Assembly (NCBI GenBank): GCA_030525245.1
Contig: JAUNFB010000007.1
Location: 1-53,017 of the forward strand
Direction: 5' to 3'
DNA from: Erysipelotrichia bacterium
Lineage (GTDB): Bacteria; Bacillota_I; Bacilli_A; Erysipelotrichales; Erysipelotrichaceae
Length of the DNA: 53,017 nt
Part shown: positions 18,938 to 26,982 of the stretch, one piece after another
Layout of the letters: each line of letters begins with the position of its first letter
Numbering within the stretch: the stretch's first letter is position 1
The notes under the pieces: model-generated
What the model saw: only the letters and a program-made list of their open reading frames with translations
What the model was told of the DNA's origin: nothing
Databases searched by the model: none
Made by a program: the position numbers and the translations under genes

Positions 18938-20215
18938 ATGAAAAAGAGAATATGTTTATTGTTAACAACATTGATAACAATTTTGAGTTGTTTTTCTACA
19001 CGAATTTTACTTGCTGATGAAAATGGTATTGAGGATGGTATAATTTTCACTTATAATTCAAAAACTATACATCAAACTGCAAGTCAAATGGAAAAATACG
19101 ACAAATACGGAATGAATGTGGATGTGAATAATCAATATAATATTGTTGAAATGATTAAAAATGAAACAACAGTTACAAACGATATATCTAAAATTACAAA
19201 AAATAATACTGTTGAAAAAATGCTTAAAAATTGTAAAGAAATAAAAGAAATTACATATCTTGATGATAATAATATTGTCGTTGAATACTATGCAGATGAT
19301 GGAAAAGAAGTATGTCTTTGGTATGGAACTGACGGATTAAAACAAAAATTAGTATATGATAGTAATAATGACAGTATCTATATTGAAGAAAATTCGAGTG
19401 CTTATGTAATTACTCACTTTAGAGAAGGTTATCATTTTGAAATATCTGATACGTTACTTAATAGAATATATAATCTTATAGATGAAGGAAAATTGGATGA
19501 AGTACGTTTAATTAAAGGATTAAAAGTCATAACTGATTCTGATGGAAATATTGTTATTGAACCCGATTATGACATGTTGATGTCGAATTCAACTGAAGCA
19601 ATGGCAATATCAAGCAGCACAGTTCCACAAAATGATACTCAATTACTTAATCACCTGAAATCTAAGTTTCCTATGTATACTAATAGGGTTAAAACTAATC
19701 AACAATTGATGTGCAGTGCTCTAAATAGTTCGGTGGCTGTGAAAGTTACGGAAACAAGAAATACTTACGCGAAGGTTTCTGCGGATTGGAGAAGTTTCGC
19801 GGTCGGAACGGCATTAACGGTAATAGGATACGCATTAGGTATTAATGTTGCCGGAGTTCAAACAATTTTAGATGCGTTAGGAATTGCTTACTCCGCAGCT
19901 CAAACCATATCTGAAACGGTAAGATTAAGTAGTAGTGCAAACTATAGCTATAATGCGACTAAAAGAGGATGTGTCTATGATAAAACTGTATTTAATGGAT
20001 ATGTTTTAGTAGTTAGACATGCTAATAAGTCAGGCAGATTCAGCGGTGGTTATTTGAATACGGGTGAATTTAACTGGGTGCATCAGTCAAGCTCGGTATA
20101 TTCTATTTCAGATTCAAATGTATTAAACAATGCTTTAACAAATTACAATAATGACTTACTAACAAATAATAATTTGTGTACTTATCGACCTGAATATGAA
20201 CAATGGAGTGACTAA
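18938..20215 (+). CDS. secreted protein of unknown function with a Gly/Ala-rich hydrophobic segment
   Basis: I do not recognise a characterised family. The 425-residue protein has a Sec signal peptide (KKR, then CLLLTTLITILSCFS, likely cut near A26) and strong ribosome site GGAAGGAG. Residues 27-220 are charged, Asn- and Asp-rich. Residues about 287-325 form a Gly/Ala-rich hydrophobic stretch containing FAVGTALTVIGYALG and a second amphipathic half, a helical-hairpin pattern also seen in membrane-inserting toxins and bacteriocins. The C-terminal 100 residues are Ser/Asn/Tyr-rich with two cysteines. Base composition is more AT-rich than in the flanking opp and salvage genes, suggesting acquisition. 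The small membrane gene overlapping its end could be a partner. A surface or toxin role is speculation. Confidence 0.75.
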   Translation: MKKRICLLLTTLITILSCFSTRILLADENGIEDGIIFTYNSKTIHQTASQMEKYDKYGMNVDVNNQYNIVEMIKNETTVTNDISKITKNNTVEKMLKNCKEIKEITYLDDNNIVVEYYADDGKEVCLWYGTDGLKQKLVYDSNNDSIYIEENSSAYVITHFREGYHFEISDTLLNRIYNLIDEGKLDEVRLIKGLKVITDSDGNIVIEPDYDMLMSNSTEAMAISSSTVPQNDTQLLNHLKSKFPMYTNRVKTNQQLMCSALNSSVAVKVTETRNTYAKVSADWRSFAVGTALTVIGYALGINVAGVQTILDALGIAYSAAQTISETVRLSSSANYSYNATKRGCVYDKTVFNGYVLVVRHANKSGRFSGGYLNTGEFNWVHQSSSVYSISDSNVLNNALTNYNNDLLTNNNLCTYRPEYEQWSD

Positions 20216-20627
20216 TAAACAGATAAAAATGTTCAAAATAGTAATGGCATTATTATTACTATCTACATTGAACATAAAGTATGCTTCAATCAGTTATTTC
20301 AGTAAACCGATTGAGTATTATATCATCAATGAAACGATTTTAGGATGGCTTATAATTGCGACATCCGCTTGTATTGTGTTGTCAGAATTAAAAAATATCA
20401 AATTCTTAAATAATTATGTGTTAATGTTTTTGACAATGTTGGACCTTGTTTCATGGTGGGAATTTTATAATGAACAAAAAATTATTACACTTTATGATGT
20501 AAATAATCAAGTGGTAGTTGAAGCTGTGATCAGCAAGGCGGTATTCATAATTCCTATAATTCTTATAATAATATTTATAACTTTGTTAGTTCAAACTATA
20601 ATTAAGAAACAAAGTGTGAAAAAGTAA
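20196..20627 (+). CDS. small four-helix membrane protein
   Basis: Function unknown. The 143 residues contain about four hydrophobic helices, the first MFKIVMALLLLSTL and the last FIIPIILIIIFITLLVQTII, with a basic C-terminus. The start is uncertain: ATG 20196 overlaps the preceding gene by 20 bases but has no clear ribosome site, while GTG 20208 or ATG 20229 would shorten it by 4 or 11 residues without loss of a helix. It ends at a shared terminator. Size, topology and overlap with a secreted protein gene resemble toxin-immunity pairs, but no family was recognised. Confidence 0.65.
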   Translation: MNNGVTNKQIKMFKIVMALLLLSTLNIKYASISYFSKPIEYYIINETILGWLIIATSACIVLSELKNIKFLNNYVLMFLTMLDLVSWWEFYNEQKIITLYDVNNQVVVEAVISKAVFIIPIILIIIFITLLVQTIIKKQSVKK

Positions 20628-20655
20628 AAGCAGCAAGAATCTTGCTGCTTTGTTT
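20627..20655. terminator. convergent bidirectional terminator
   Basis: Stem AAAGCAGCAAG/CTTGCTGCTTT with loop AAT. It begins in the stop codon of the plus-strand gene and ends just before the stop of the minus-strand nucleoside hydrolase, so it can serve both. Confidence 0.8.
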
Positions 20656-21601
20656 AGTTACAGAAAATTGATATCAATTTATTTACTGCTGCTTCACTGT
20701 CGCATTTTAAGCATAAACCGCATAGCGGTGCGTCAAAGTGATTAACTCTGCTATCGGCAACAATCATGCCATAAGTTAAACCGGGTGCGGTTTCGACTTG
20801 ACAAGGACGATAGGTTACATCCGCTAATTGAGGTTCTAAGGCAATCAAAACAGCTAAAGGGTCATGAACGGGACAACATTCAATCATTTCACTGGCTTGA
20901 TGATTAAAATGGAAATATTGAACCATGGCTTGATTGATATAGGATGCAATTTCTTTGTTTTCTTCTTTGGCATTTGCTGATAAATAGTTTAGATGAGTGC
21001 GGTCTAAATGAGTGCTTTGCGTGATATCTAAACCTACTTGATAACTGTTAAAACCGGCTGTTAGGACTTTCTGGGCTGCTAAGGCATCACCGGCAATATT
21101 AGCTTCACTGAAAGCACCAACATTACCGGCAGCTAAAATTGTTCCACCCATAAATACTAATTTTTTGGTTAAATTAACAATCTCTTTATCTTTATCCAAG
21201 GCATAAGCTAAATTAGTCATTCTTCCTAAAGTGATTAGAATTATTTCGTGGGGATTTTCATGGATTATTCGGATGATGGCATCATCAGCTTTTTCCGTTT
21301 CGGGTTGTTGTTTGGAAAGCGGTAATTCGACATCTCCGATGCCGTTAGTCCCGTGTACATTTGTTGCGTAGGTCGGTTTTGTGCCGGAGTAGGTTTTTTC
21401 AGAACCGATATATACCGGGATATGATATTTTACTTTGGCTAATTCAATCATTTTCAGACTATTTTGTGCTGATTGTTGCGCAGAACAGTTGCCGAAACCG
21501 GCAGTTATAGCCATTATTTGCACATCTTCTCTTTTTAATGCATATAGAAGAGCGATAGAGTCGTCGATACCGGTGTCGCAATCAATAATTACTTTATACA
21601 T
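20654..21601 (-). CDS. inosine-uridine preferring nucleoside hydrolase family protein
   Basis: Cytoplasmic enzyme that splits ribonucleosides into base and ribose. The calcium and ribose site motif DCDTGIDD (residues 7-14) is at the N-terminus as expected. The start ATG at 21601 has GAGG eight to eleven bases upstream; the longer frame to 21655 would run into the preceding terminator and add residues foreign to the family. With this start the protein has 315 residues, the normal size. A second conserved region is LVFMGGTILAAGNV (family: MGG-----GN----AEFN), here with SEANIAGDALAA for the usual AEFN-----A. A conserved active-site His lies in CPVHDPLAV. Substrate choice is open. Confidence 0.92.
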   Translation of the reverse strand: MYKVIIDCDTGIDDSIALLYALKREDVQIMAITAGFGNCSAQQSAQNSLKMIELAKVKYHIPVYIGSEKTYSGTKPTYATNVHGTNGIGDVELPLSKQQPETEKADDAIIRIIHENPHEIILITLGRMTNLAYALDKDKEIVNLTKKLVFMGGTILAAGNVGAFSEANIAGDALAAQKVLTAGFNSYQVGLDITQSTHLDRTHLNYLSANAKEENKEIASYINQAMVQYFHFNHQASEMIECCPVHDPLAVLIALEPQLADVTYRPCQVETAPGLTYGMIVADSRVNHFDAPLCGLCLKCDSEAAVNKLISIFCN

Positions 21602-21624
21602 ATATTTTACCTCTATAAATATTA

Positions 21625-21660
21625 TAAAATAAAAGACCGTGCTTTTGGAAGTCACGATCT
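21625..21660 (-). terminator. intrinsic terminator between the E2-like gene and the nucleoside hydrolase
   Basis: Read on the minus strand: AGATCGTG, loop, CACGGTCT (one G-T pair), then TTTATTTTA. It begins in the stop codon of the E2-like gene. The downstream hydrolase therefore probably has separate transcription or relies on read-through. Confidence 0.65.
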
Positions 21661-22549
21661 AATCATTTTCTTTTATATCTATCGGTGTTGATAATGGAGC
21701 ATCCAATAATTCCGGATGAGTAATAATATACTTGAATAATTCAATACTCTTAGCGAAATAGAAACCGTCAGCAATCCTTTCATCAATTGTAAATCCGATG
21801 CCGATACTGTCTTTCATTTCATATGTTCCGTCTTCTTTAAAGAATGGTTTTTTCTTCTTTTGATTGACAATAACAAATACGGAATTCAATGACCAATTTA
21901 CCAAATGGTGGTAAGAGGCGCTCATTTTGATACTACCTAAATTGGAAATAAATACTGTCGAGCGATAGGGATCGAAGTTATAAATTGCATTAGGTAATAT
22001 GTCATGATAAACCAACCAAAATAAAAGTTTAACAACAATTTTTAATAGTGGACGGGGGATCTTTGTCAGCCAGTTGATGGTATTGGTTGTTCCGTCTACT
22101 TGTTTTTCCTCTCTGACTTTATATACTTCTGCACAAATTTTATTATGAATTTGATCGATAATATTTGTTCCGTCATCTTCTGCTTTAATAATAAGTAATG
22201 ATTCTTCTCCGTTATCGCTCATTTTATTTTTAGCGACAAAAGAGAAAGAAATATTGTCTCGATCATATAGGCGATGTCCGGCAATAAAGCGGTTCATCTT
22301 AGGGCGTAAATAAATTGTCTTGGCCAAGGCGGCAACAACCAAATGGAAATATGTGTAATGATGTTCAGCATTTTCATTTTTCTTCTGTAAATATTTAGTT
22401 GCGGCATCGAAATCAAAATCATCAGTTAAGACTGCTTCGTTTTCTGCTCTTTCACCCATTAAATAGGGCATAAATACATGCAGAGGATCTCCGTCACGCA
22501 CTAAGTAACCGTCTCGGCGGTCACCTCTTTTTTTGGGCTTTGTTTCCAT
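21659..22549 (-). CDS. E2-like acyltransferase domain protein lacking the catalytic histidine
   Basis: A free-standing protein resembling the catalytic domain of 2-oxo acid dehydrogenase E2 (chloramphenicol acetyltransferase fold), 296 residues, without lipoyl or peripheral-subunit-binding domains. Seen features: the E2-like VFISNLGSIKMS strand (usual form T-SN-G) and, near the C-terminus, IGIGFTIDERIADGFYF. In E2 this last motif is DHRxxDG with the catalytic His; here the His is Glu, so acyl transfer by the usual mechanism is unlikely. An extra hydrophobic segment, LLKIVVKLLFWLVYHDILP, lies in the middle and may contact the membrane. AAGGAG precedes the ATG. The real role is unknown; a binding or structural function is possible. 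Confidence 0.75.
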   Translation of the reverse strand: METKPKKRGDRRDGYLVRDGDPLHVFMPYLMGERAENEAVLTDDFDFDAATKYLQKKNENAEHHYTYFHLVVAALAKTIYLRPKMNRFIAGHRLYDRDNISFSFVAKNKMSDNGEESLLIIKAEDDGTNIIDQIHNKICAEVYKVREEKQVDGTTNTINWLTKIPRPLLKIVVKLLFWLVYHDILPNAIYNFDPYRSTVFISNLGSIKMSASYHHLVNWSLNSVFVIVNQKKKKPFFKEDGTYEMKDSIGIGFTIDERIADGFYFAKSIELFKYIITHPELLDAPLSTPIDIKEND

Positions 22550-22575
22550 AAGTGAACTCCTTTAATAACTTAGAT

Positions 22576-22604
22576 ATAATATCGCAATTTATTTTATTGC
22601 GCAA
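22576..22604 (-). promoter_or_regulatory. promoter of the E2-like gene
   Basis: On the minus strand TTGCGC (22599-22604), 17 bases, TATTAT (22576-22581). It lies in the 60-base gap after ppiB. Confidence 0.5.
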
Positions 22605-22609
22605 CTTTC

Positions 22610-23080
22610 TTAAATTTCGTACATTCTTTTTATTTTTTGTTCAAATAACGGTTTATCACGATAGTCGGTTTGCACTTCAGCTATTTTGTCTACAACATCC
22701 ATGCCTTCAATAACTTTGCCAAAGGCAGCGTAGTTGCCATCCAAGTATAAACTGTCTTTATGGACAATGAAAAACTGTGAAGAGGCACTGTCAGGGTTTT
22801 GACTGCGAGCCATGGAAATGGTTCCGCGCTGATGTTTTAAGGGATTGTAGATACCGTTGGCACTAAATTCTCCTTTGATTTGTTCGCGGCTGCCACCCAT
22901 GCCTGTTCCGGTAGGATCTCCGCCCTGAATCATGAAATCTTTAATTACTCTGTGAAATATTAATCTGTCATAAAAATGTTCGTTGACTAATTTTTTAAAG
23001 TTTTTACATGTTATTGGGGCACTCTTTTCATCCAATTCCAATTTAATGATGCCACCATCGTTCATTTCAATTACTATCAT
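22610..23080 (-). CDS. peptidyl-prolyl cis-trans isomerase, cyclophilin type
   Basis: Cytoplasmic prolyl isomerase that speeds protein folding; 156 residues with no signal peptide. The cyclophilin core FHRVIKDFMIQGGDPTGTG with the catalytic Arg, then MARSQNPDSASSQFFI and the substrate-pocket segment, is complete. The start ATG lies two bases after the smpB stop and the ribosome site AAAGTGAGA lies inside the end of smpB, so the two genes are one transcript. The single-domain cytoplasmic type resembles PpiB of Firmicutes. Confidence 0.93.
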   Translation of the reverse strand: MIVIEMNDGGIIKLELDEKSAPITCKNFKKLVNEHFYDRLIFHRVIKDFMIQGGDPTGTGMGGSREQIKGEFSANGIYNPLKHQRGTISMARSQNPDSASSQFFIVHKDSLYLDGNYAAFGKVIEGMDVVDKIAEVQTDYRDKPLFEQKIKRMYEI

Positions 23081-23082
23081 AT

Positions 23083-23529
23083 TTATCTCACTTTCATTGC
23101 TTTGGCGATTTCTCGCTGGACATCTTTTTCTTTTAATGCTTGGCGTTTGTCATATAAGTCTTTACCTTTAGCTAAGGCAATTTCTAATTTGCATAAGCCG
23201 TTTTTAAGGTACATTCTTGTGGGAATAACGGTATAACCTTTGACGGTTACCGCTTTGCGTAAGGTTCGAATTTCATATTTGTGCAAGAGTAATCTTCTTG
23301 TTCTTGTCTCGTCATGATTAAAGATATTGCCGTTTTCATATTGTGAAATATGCATATCGACAATAAAGGCTTCTCCATTAACAAAGTCAATGTAAGCATC
23401 TTTAAATTGAACCTTTCCCTTACGAATACTTTTAATTTCCGTTCCGGTTAATTCAATGCCGGCCTCATATAATTCTTCTAAAAAATAATCGTGCTTGGCT
23501 TTGCGATTAAGAGCTATTGTTTTTTCCAT
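23083..23529 (-). CDS. smpB: SsrA-binding protein SmpB
   Basis: Binds tmRNA and brings it to stalled ribosomes for trans-translation. The 148 residues show the OB-fold opening NRKAKHDYFLEELYEAGIEL, the GTEIKSIRKGKVQFKDAY segment and the conserved basic C-terminal tail ending GKDLYDKRQALKEKDVQRE, which enters the mRNA channel. AAAGGAG precedes the ATG. It follows secG, the order known from Firmicutes (secG-rnr-smpB), but the RNase R gene normally between them is absent here. No tmRNA gene is in the window. Confidence 0.96.
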   Translation of the reverse strand: MEKTIALNRKAKHDYFLEELYEAGIELTGTEIKSIRKGKVQFKDAYIDFVNGEAFIVDMHISQYENGNIFNHDETRTRRLLLHKYEIRTLRKAVTVKGYTVIPTRMYLKNGLCKLEIALAKGKDLYDKRQALKEKDVQREIAKAMKVR

Positions 23530-23547
23530 AATACTCCTTTGATAAAA

Positions 23548-23567
23548 AAAGACCTTTACCGGTCTTT
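23548..23567 (-). terminator. terminator or attenuator between secG and smpB
   Basis: On the minus strand AAAGACC, loop, GGTCTTT followed by further T. The arm overlaps the secG stop codon, so smpB and ppiB may be made from read-through transcripts. Confidence 0.65.
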
Positions 23568-23799
23568 ATTTCTGTGTAACGATAAGTTTTACGATAACCA
23601 AAACAAAGAATAAAATTCCCATGACTAGAGTCAGGTTAGAAATAATTTTTTCCGGTCCTCTTTCTTTCATATTGCTGAAAAGGTTCAAACCACCATTACC
23701 TCCGGTGAACGCACTGCTGACACCGGCTGATTTTCCACTTTGTAAAAGCACTAAAACAATAATTAATACAGCAACGAGCATGATAAAAATGTCCAACAT
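23566..23799 (-). CDS. secG: preprotein translocase subunit SecG
   Basis: Small Sec translocon subunit in the membrane, 77 residues with two helices (about 3-20 and 54-73) joined by the Gly-rich loop QSGKSAGVSSAFTGGNGG, the hallmark of SecG. The ATG at 23799 follows AAAGGAG at good distance; the TTG at 23817 upstream overlaps that ribosome site and is not the start. Confidence 0.92.
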   Translation of the reverse strand: MLDIFIMLVAVLIIVLVLLQSGKSAGVSSAFTGGNGGLNLFSNMKERGPEKIISNLTLVMGILFFVLVIVKLIVTQK

Positions 23800-23827
23800 A
23801 TTAATCGCTCCTTTCAAATGCTTCTTT

Positions 23828-23856
23828 ATTATAACAAAAGCCTTATCTTAATTCAA
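23828..23856 (-). promoter_or_regulatory. promoter of secG-smpB-ppiB
   Basis: On the minus strand TTGAAT (23851-23856), 17-base spacer, and an extended -10 TGTTATAAT whose hexamer is 23828-23833. Confidence 0.7.
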
Positions 23857-23866
23857 ATACTTATTG

Positions 23867-23872
23867 TATAAT
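23867..23872 (+). promoter_or_regulatory. -10 element of the major facilitator gene at 23917
   Basis: TATAAT, 45 bases before the ATG, in the divergent region shared with secG. Only a poor -35 (TTATCT, 23843-23848, 18-base spacer) is visible. Confidence 0.4.
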
Positions 23873-23916
23873 AAAACAGATGAGTACTGTTAATATGCAA
23901 CAGTTGTGAGGTGTGT

Positions 23917-25194
23917 ATGAAACTGAATTACAAACAAACAATCTTTGTAGGCTTTGCCTTTTTAGCCATTTGTACATTTTGGCAGGTCTATGATAATGAG
24001 ATTCCGCTGATTTTGGAAAAAACTTTCAGCCTTAAACCAACGGTCATTGGAGTTATCATGGCTTTAGATAATATTTTTGCTTTGTTTTTGTTGCCGATGT
24101 TCGGAACTATGTCGGATAGAACGAAAACAAAATTGGGTAAGAGAATGCCTTTTATTTTGGTAGGTACAATTGTTGCTTCTGCTTTGTTGATCCTTTTGGC
24201 ATACAGCGAGAAAATTTCCAATTTGATTCTGTTTGTCGCAGTCTTGTTGTTGCTTCTGGTAGCTATGGGTTCGTTCCGTTCTCCGGCAGTAGCATTAATG
24301 CCGGATGTTACCTGTAAACCGTTAAGAAGCAAAGCAAATGCGATTATCAATTTAATGGGAACAATCGGTGGTATTTTTGCTTTATTGTTTATTAAATTTT
24401 TAAAAACTCCCGGAGAACGACCTTCTTATTTTCCGTTGTTCGGTGCTGTAAGTGCTGTAATGCTTATTTCATTGGTAATATTGTTGTTAACTACCAATGA
24501 AAATAAATTGAGCCAGCAAAGGGAAAAAATTGATTTGGAAATCGGTGATGATCAATTGCCGGAAGAGGAAAACGGCGAAATGAGTAAAGAAGTAAAGCGC
24601 TCGCTAATCTTTTTGTTGATTTCTGTCGCTTTATGGTATATCGGATATAATGCTTTGACCAGTGCTTTCTCTCGCTACTACCAGAATTATTGGGGGATTG
24701 AAAATTCCGGTTATTCTTCTTTGTTGATGATTGCTACCGTTGCTGCTGTTCTTTCTTACATTCCTGTAGGGATAATTGCCACTAAGGTGGGAAGAAAAAA
24801 GACGATTTTGGTCGGAGTCGTTATATTGGCTTGTTCGTTTGCCGGCGGAATTTTCTTTAAAAGCTATTCTCCGTTAGTTAAAATTTTCTTTGCGACTGTC
24901 GGCATCGGTTGGGGAACAATAAATGTTAATTCTTATCCAATGGTGGTCGAAATGAGTAAAGGCAGTGACATCGGAAAATTTACCGGTTATTATTATACAT
25001 TCTCTATGGCTGCCCAGGTAATTACGCCTATTTTATCGGGTTTATTGATCGAAAAAATCGGTTACGGCATCTTATTCCCTTATGCGACTTTCTTTGCAGC
25101 TATGGCATTTGTGACCATGTTGCAGGTTAAACACGGTGATGCCAAGACGATCGAAAAGAAAGATTTGTTGGAACATTTTGATATTGATGATTAA
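23917..25194 (+). CDS. major facilitator superfamily transporter, GPH/sugar type
   Basis: Membrane transporter with about twelve helices, 425 residues from the ATG at 23917 (ribosome site GTGAGG; the GTG two codons earlier overlaps it). The first intracellular loop DRTKTKLGKRMPFILVG matches the D-R-T-x-x-x-G-R-R-x-P motif of the glycoside-pentoside-hexuronide and SLC45/sucrose transporter groups, so a sugar or glycoside is the likely cargo, moved with a cation. The central loop (about 195-225) is acidic and cytoplasmic. The 3' end overlaps the DNA glycosylase gene by eight bases. No sugar-processing gene is adjacent, so the substrate is open. Confidence 0.85.
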   Translation: MKLNYKQTIFVGFAFLAICTFWQVYDNEIPLILEKTFSLKPTVIGVIMALDNIFALFLLPMFGTMSDRTKTKLGKRMPFILVGTIVASALLILLAYSEKISNLILFVAVLLLLLVAMGSFRSPAVALMPDVTCKPLRSKANAIINLMGTIGGIFALLFIKFLKTPGERPSYFPLFGAVSAVMLISLVILLLTTNENKLSQQREKIDLEIGDDQLPEEENGEMSKEVKRSLIFLLISVALWYIGYNALTSAFSRYYQNYWGIENSGYSSLLMIATVAAVLSYIPVGIIATKVGRKKTILVGVVILACSFAGGIFFKSYSPLVKIFFATVGIGWGTINVNSYPMVVEMSKGSDIGKFTGYYYTFSMAAQVITPILSGLLIEKIGYGILFPYATFFAAMAFVTMLQVKHGDAKTIEKKDLLEHFDIDD

Positions 25195-25666
25195 TCATCC
25201 TTTTTTGCCCGTATATGATAAAGACAGCGAGATACTTATTTTAGGATCTTTTCCTTCGGTAATTTCCAGAAAAGAAAACTTTTATTATGCCAATAAACAA
25301 AATCGCTTTTGGAAAGTGTTGGCTGCAGTTTTAGAAAAAGATGTACCTGCGACGGTTGAAGACAAAAAAAGATTATTGAGTGAAAATAAAATAGCTTTAT
25401 GGGATGTTATTGAAAGTTGCGAAATCATACAATCTTATGATAGCAGTATTCGCAATGTAAAAGTTAATGATCTTTCTTTGATTGTCAATAACGGTAATAT
25501 TCGCAAGATCGGCTGCAATGGGGATAAAGCCTATCAACTGTATAAAAAATATGTTTTTCCCACTGTAAAAATAGAAGCAGTCAGATTACCTTCAACATCT
25601 TCTGCCAATGCCGGATGCAAGCTAGATAATTTGACACAAATATATCGGGAGTTCATCAAACATTAA
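25187..25666 (+). CDS. DNA-deoxyinosine / uracil-DNA glycosylase family protein
   Basis: Base-excision repair enzyme of the uracil-DNA glycosylase superfamily that most resembles the hypoxanthine-DNA glycosylase group. Seen motifs: ILILGSFPSVISRKENFYY (residues 16-34) with the GSFPS active-site loop, then NRFWKVL shortly after, and the C-terminal LPSTSSANAG, the leucine-loop equivalent LPSTSPAN. With the ATG at 25187 the protein has 159 residues, normal for the group; the longer frame from 25136 runs inside the transporter gene. It overlaps that gene by eight bases with no strong ribosome site, so coupling is likely. Confidence 0.85.
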   Translation: MINHPFLPVYDKDSEILILGSFPSVISRKENFYYANKQNRFWKVLAAVLEKDVPATVEDKKRLLSENKIALWDVIESCEIIQSYDSSIRNVKVNDLSLIVNNGNIRKIGCNGDKAYQLYKKYVFPTVKIEAVRLPSTSSANAGCKLDNLTQIYREFIKH

Positions 25667-25728
25667 TCAAAGAACATGATTTGTGTTAATTCAGACTCAA
25701 AAAGTTGAATTTATGTTATAGTAGGAAT

Positions 25729-26289
25729 ATGAAAAAAGAAAACAGATTAAAAGAATTATTTTTAACGACATTTTTAATATCCGCTTCTACTTCCGGAGGT
25801 TATGCGATTATTTCCATGATGAAAGATAAATTTGTGAATAAAAAGCAATGGATTGATGAAGCGGAAATGATTGATCTTATCTCTATTGCTCAATCAACAC
25901 CCGGACCATTGGCGATTAATGCCGGAGTTTTGGTCGGTTATAAAGTTGCCGGGATGATTGGGGCCTTTACAGCTATGATCGGAACGACTTTACCGCCTCT
26001 GATTATTATGTCTGTTGTAGCCAATTGTTATAATTTGGTAGCTGAAAATCAATTTATTCGTTACTTAATGCATGGCATGTCAGCGGCAGTAGCGGCTTTG
26101 CTGGTAAGTGTTACGATAGATTTGTTCGTTAATTTAACTAAAGAACATAGTATTTTGAATTATATTTTAATGGTTGTATCCTTTTTGGTTGCTGAATTAA
26201 CCGATATCAGTTATCTGTATATCGCATTGTTCTGTGCGGCAGGCGGTATTGCTAAAGTGTTGTTTTTAAAGAAAAATGTAGGTAATTAA
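25729..26289 (+). CDS. chromate transporter family protein, first half
   Basis: Membrane protein of the CHR family, 186 residues from the ATG at 25729 (TAGGA upstream; the TTG at 25705 is not a likely start). It holds the repeat signature SASTSGGYAIISMMKDKFV then QWIDEAEMIDLISIAQSTPGP, matching the family's FGGGYA...W-----F-D---I-Q-TPGP pattern. In many bacteria ChrA is one 400-residue protein; here the two homologous halves are separate genes one base apart. Chromate export is known for long ChrA; the role of short pairs in anaerobes is less clear. Confidence 0.88.
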   Translation: MKKENRLKELFLTTFLISASTSGGYAIISMMKDKFVNKKQWIDEAEMIDLISIAQSTPGPLAINAGVLVGYKVAGMIGAFTAMIGTTLPPLIIMSVVANCYNLVAENQFIRYLMHGMSAAVAALLVSVTIDLFVNLTKEHSILNYILMVVSFLVAELTDISYLYIALFCAAGGIAKVLFLKKNVGN

Positions 26290-26290
26290 T

Positions 26291-26854
26291 ATGTGGAAGT
26301 TACTGTTGGATATCGTCTTTACTTTTATGCAAATAGGGGTTTTGAGTTTTGGCGGTGGTTATGCTGCTGTTTCTTTAGTTGAAAAACAAGTTGTTGATGT
26401 GAAGGGATGGATGACTTACGCAGAATTTGCGGATATAGTTACTATTGATGAGCTGACGCCGGGACCGGTAGCGGTAAATGCGGCAACTTTTGTCGGAACA
26501 AAAATGGCCGGATTGCCGGGAGCTATTGCCGCAACGATCGGAGCGATTCTTCCTTCCTGTATTATCGCTTTAATCTTAGTAAAGTTATATTATAAATATA
26601 GAGATATGTCGATAATGAACGGAGCATTGAAGGGATTGAAAAGCATGGTGGTGGCTTTAATTGCAGCTACTACTATCAGTATCTTGATAAATGCGTTATT
26701 TACGACAGAGGCTATTTCTTTTTCGTCTTTAGATATTGCTGCCGTTGTTTTGTTCGCTGTTTCATTGATATTGTTAAGAAAATTCAAAATGAATCCGTTA
26801 ATCGTAATGGCTATTTGTGGGATTATTGGTTTAATTGTTTATCCGTTTATTTAA
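26291..26854 (+). CDS. chromate transporter family protein, second half
   Basis: Partner of the preceding half-transporter, 187 residues with about five helices. Its signature is nearer the family consensus: SFGGGYAAVSLVEKQVV, WMTYAEFADIVTIDELTPGP and VNAATFVGTKMAG. The two proteins probably insert with opposite orientation and form an antiparallel pair, as proposed for short-chain CHR proteins. The ATG is one base after the previous stop, with GTAGGT as a weak ribosome site. A terminator follows. Confidence 0.9.
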   Translation: MWKLLLDIVFTFMQIGVLSFGGGYAAVSLVEKQVVDVKGWMTYAEFADIVTIDELTPGPVAVNAATFVGTKMAGLPGAIAATIGAILPSCIIALILVKLYYKYRDMSIMNGALKGLKSMVVALIAATTISILINALFTTEAISFSSLDIAAVVLFAVSLILLRKFKMNPLIVMAICGIIGLIVYPFI

Positions 26855-26855
26855 T

Positions 26856-26887
26856 AAAGCTGCACTTAAAAGGTGGAGCTTTTTTTT
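26856..26887 (+). terminator. intrinsic terminator after the chromate transporter pair
   Basis: Stem AAAGCTGCAC / GTGGAGCTTT with one G-G mismatch, followed by eight T. Confidence 0.75.
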
Positions 26888-26909
26888 GCTTAAAATTGAT
26901 CAATAAGTA

Positions 26910-26937
26910 TTGACATAATAAACAATAATGGTAAAAT
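26910..26937 (+). promoter_or_regulatory. promoter of the metal export operon
   Basis: Perfect -35 TTGACA (26910-26915), 16-base spacer, TAAAAT (26932-26937). A TATAAT at 26937-26942 would need a 21-base spacer. Transcription should begin near 26944, at the left edge of the operator palindrome. Confidence 0.7.
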
Positions 26938-26944
26938 ATAATTA

Positions 26945-26966
26945 CATTTGAACAATTGTTCAAATG
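26945..26966. promoter_or_regulatory. predicted SmtB/ArsR-family operator, 22-bp perfect palindrome
   Basis: The core TTTGAACAATTGTTCAAA is flanked by matching bases, making 22 bp of perfect dyad symmetry. It matches the TGAACA...TGTTCA type operator known for SmtB, CzrA and CadC repressors. It covers the predicted transcription start, so a bound repressor would block the promoter; metal binding by the regulator at 29084 should release it. Confidence 0.75.
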
Positions 26967-26982
26967 ATAGAGGGAAAAAAGT

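Noticed and set aside
25714..25722. Extended -10 TGTTATAGT just before the first chromate transporter gene
   Set aside because: Transcription would begin on the start codon itself while a ribosome site is present, so it is probably chance or serves another start.
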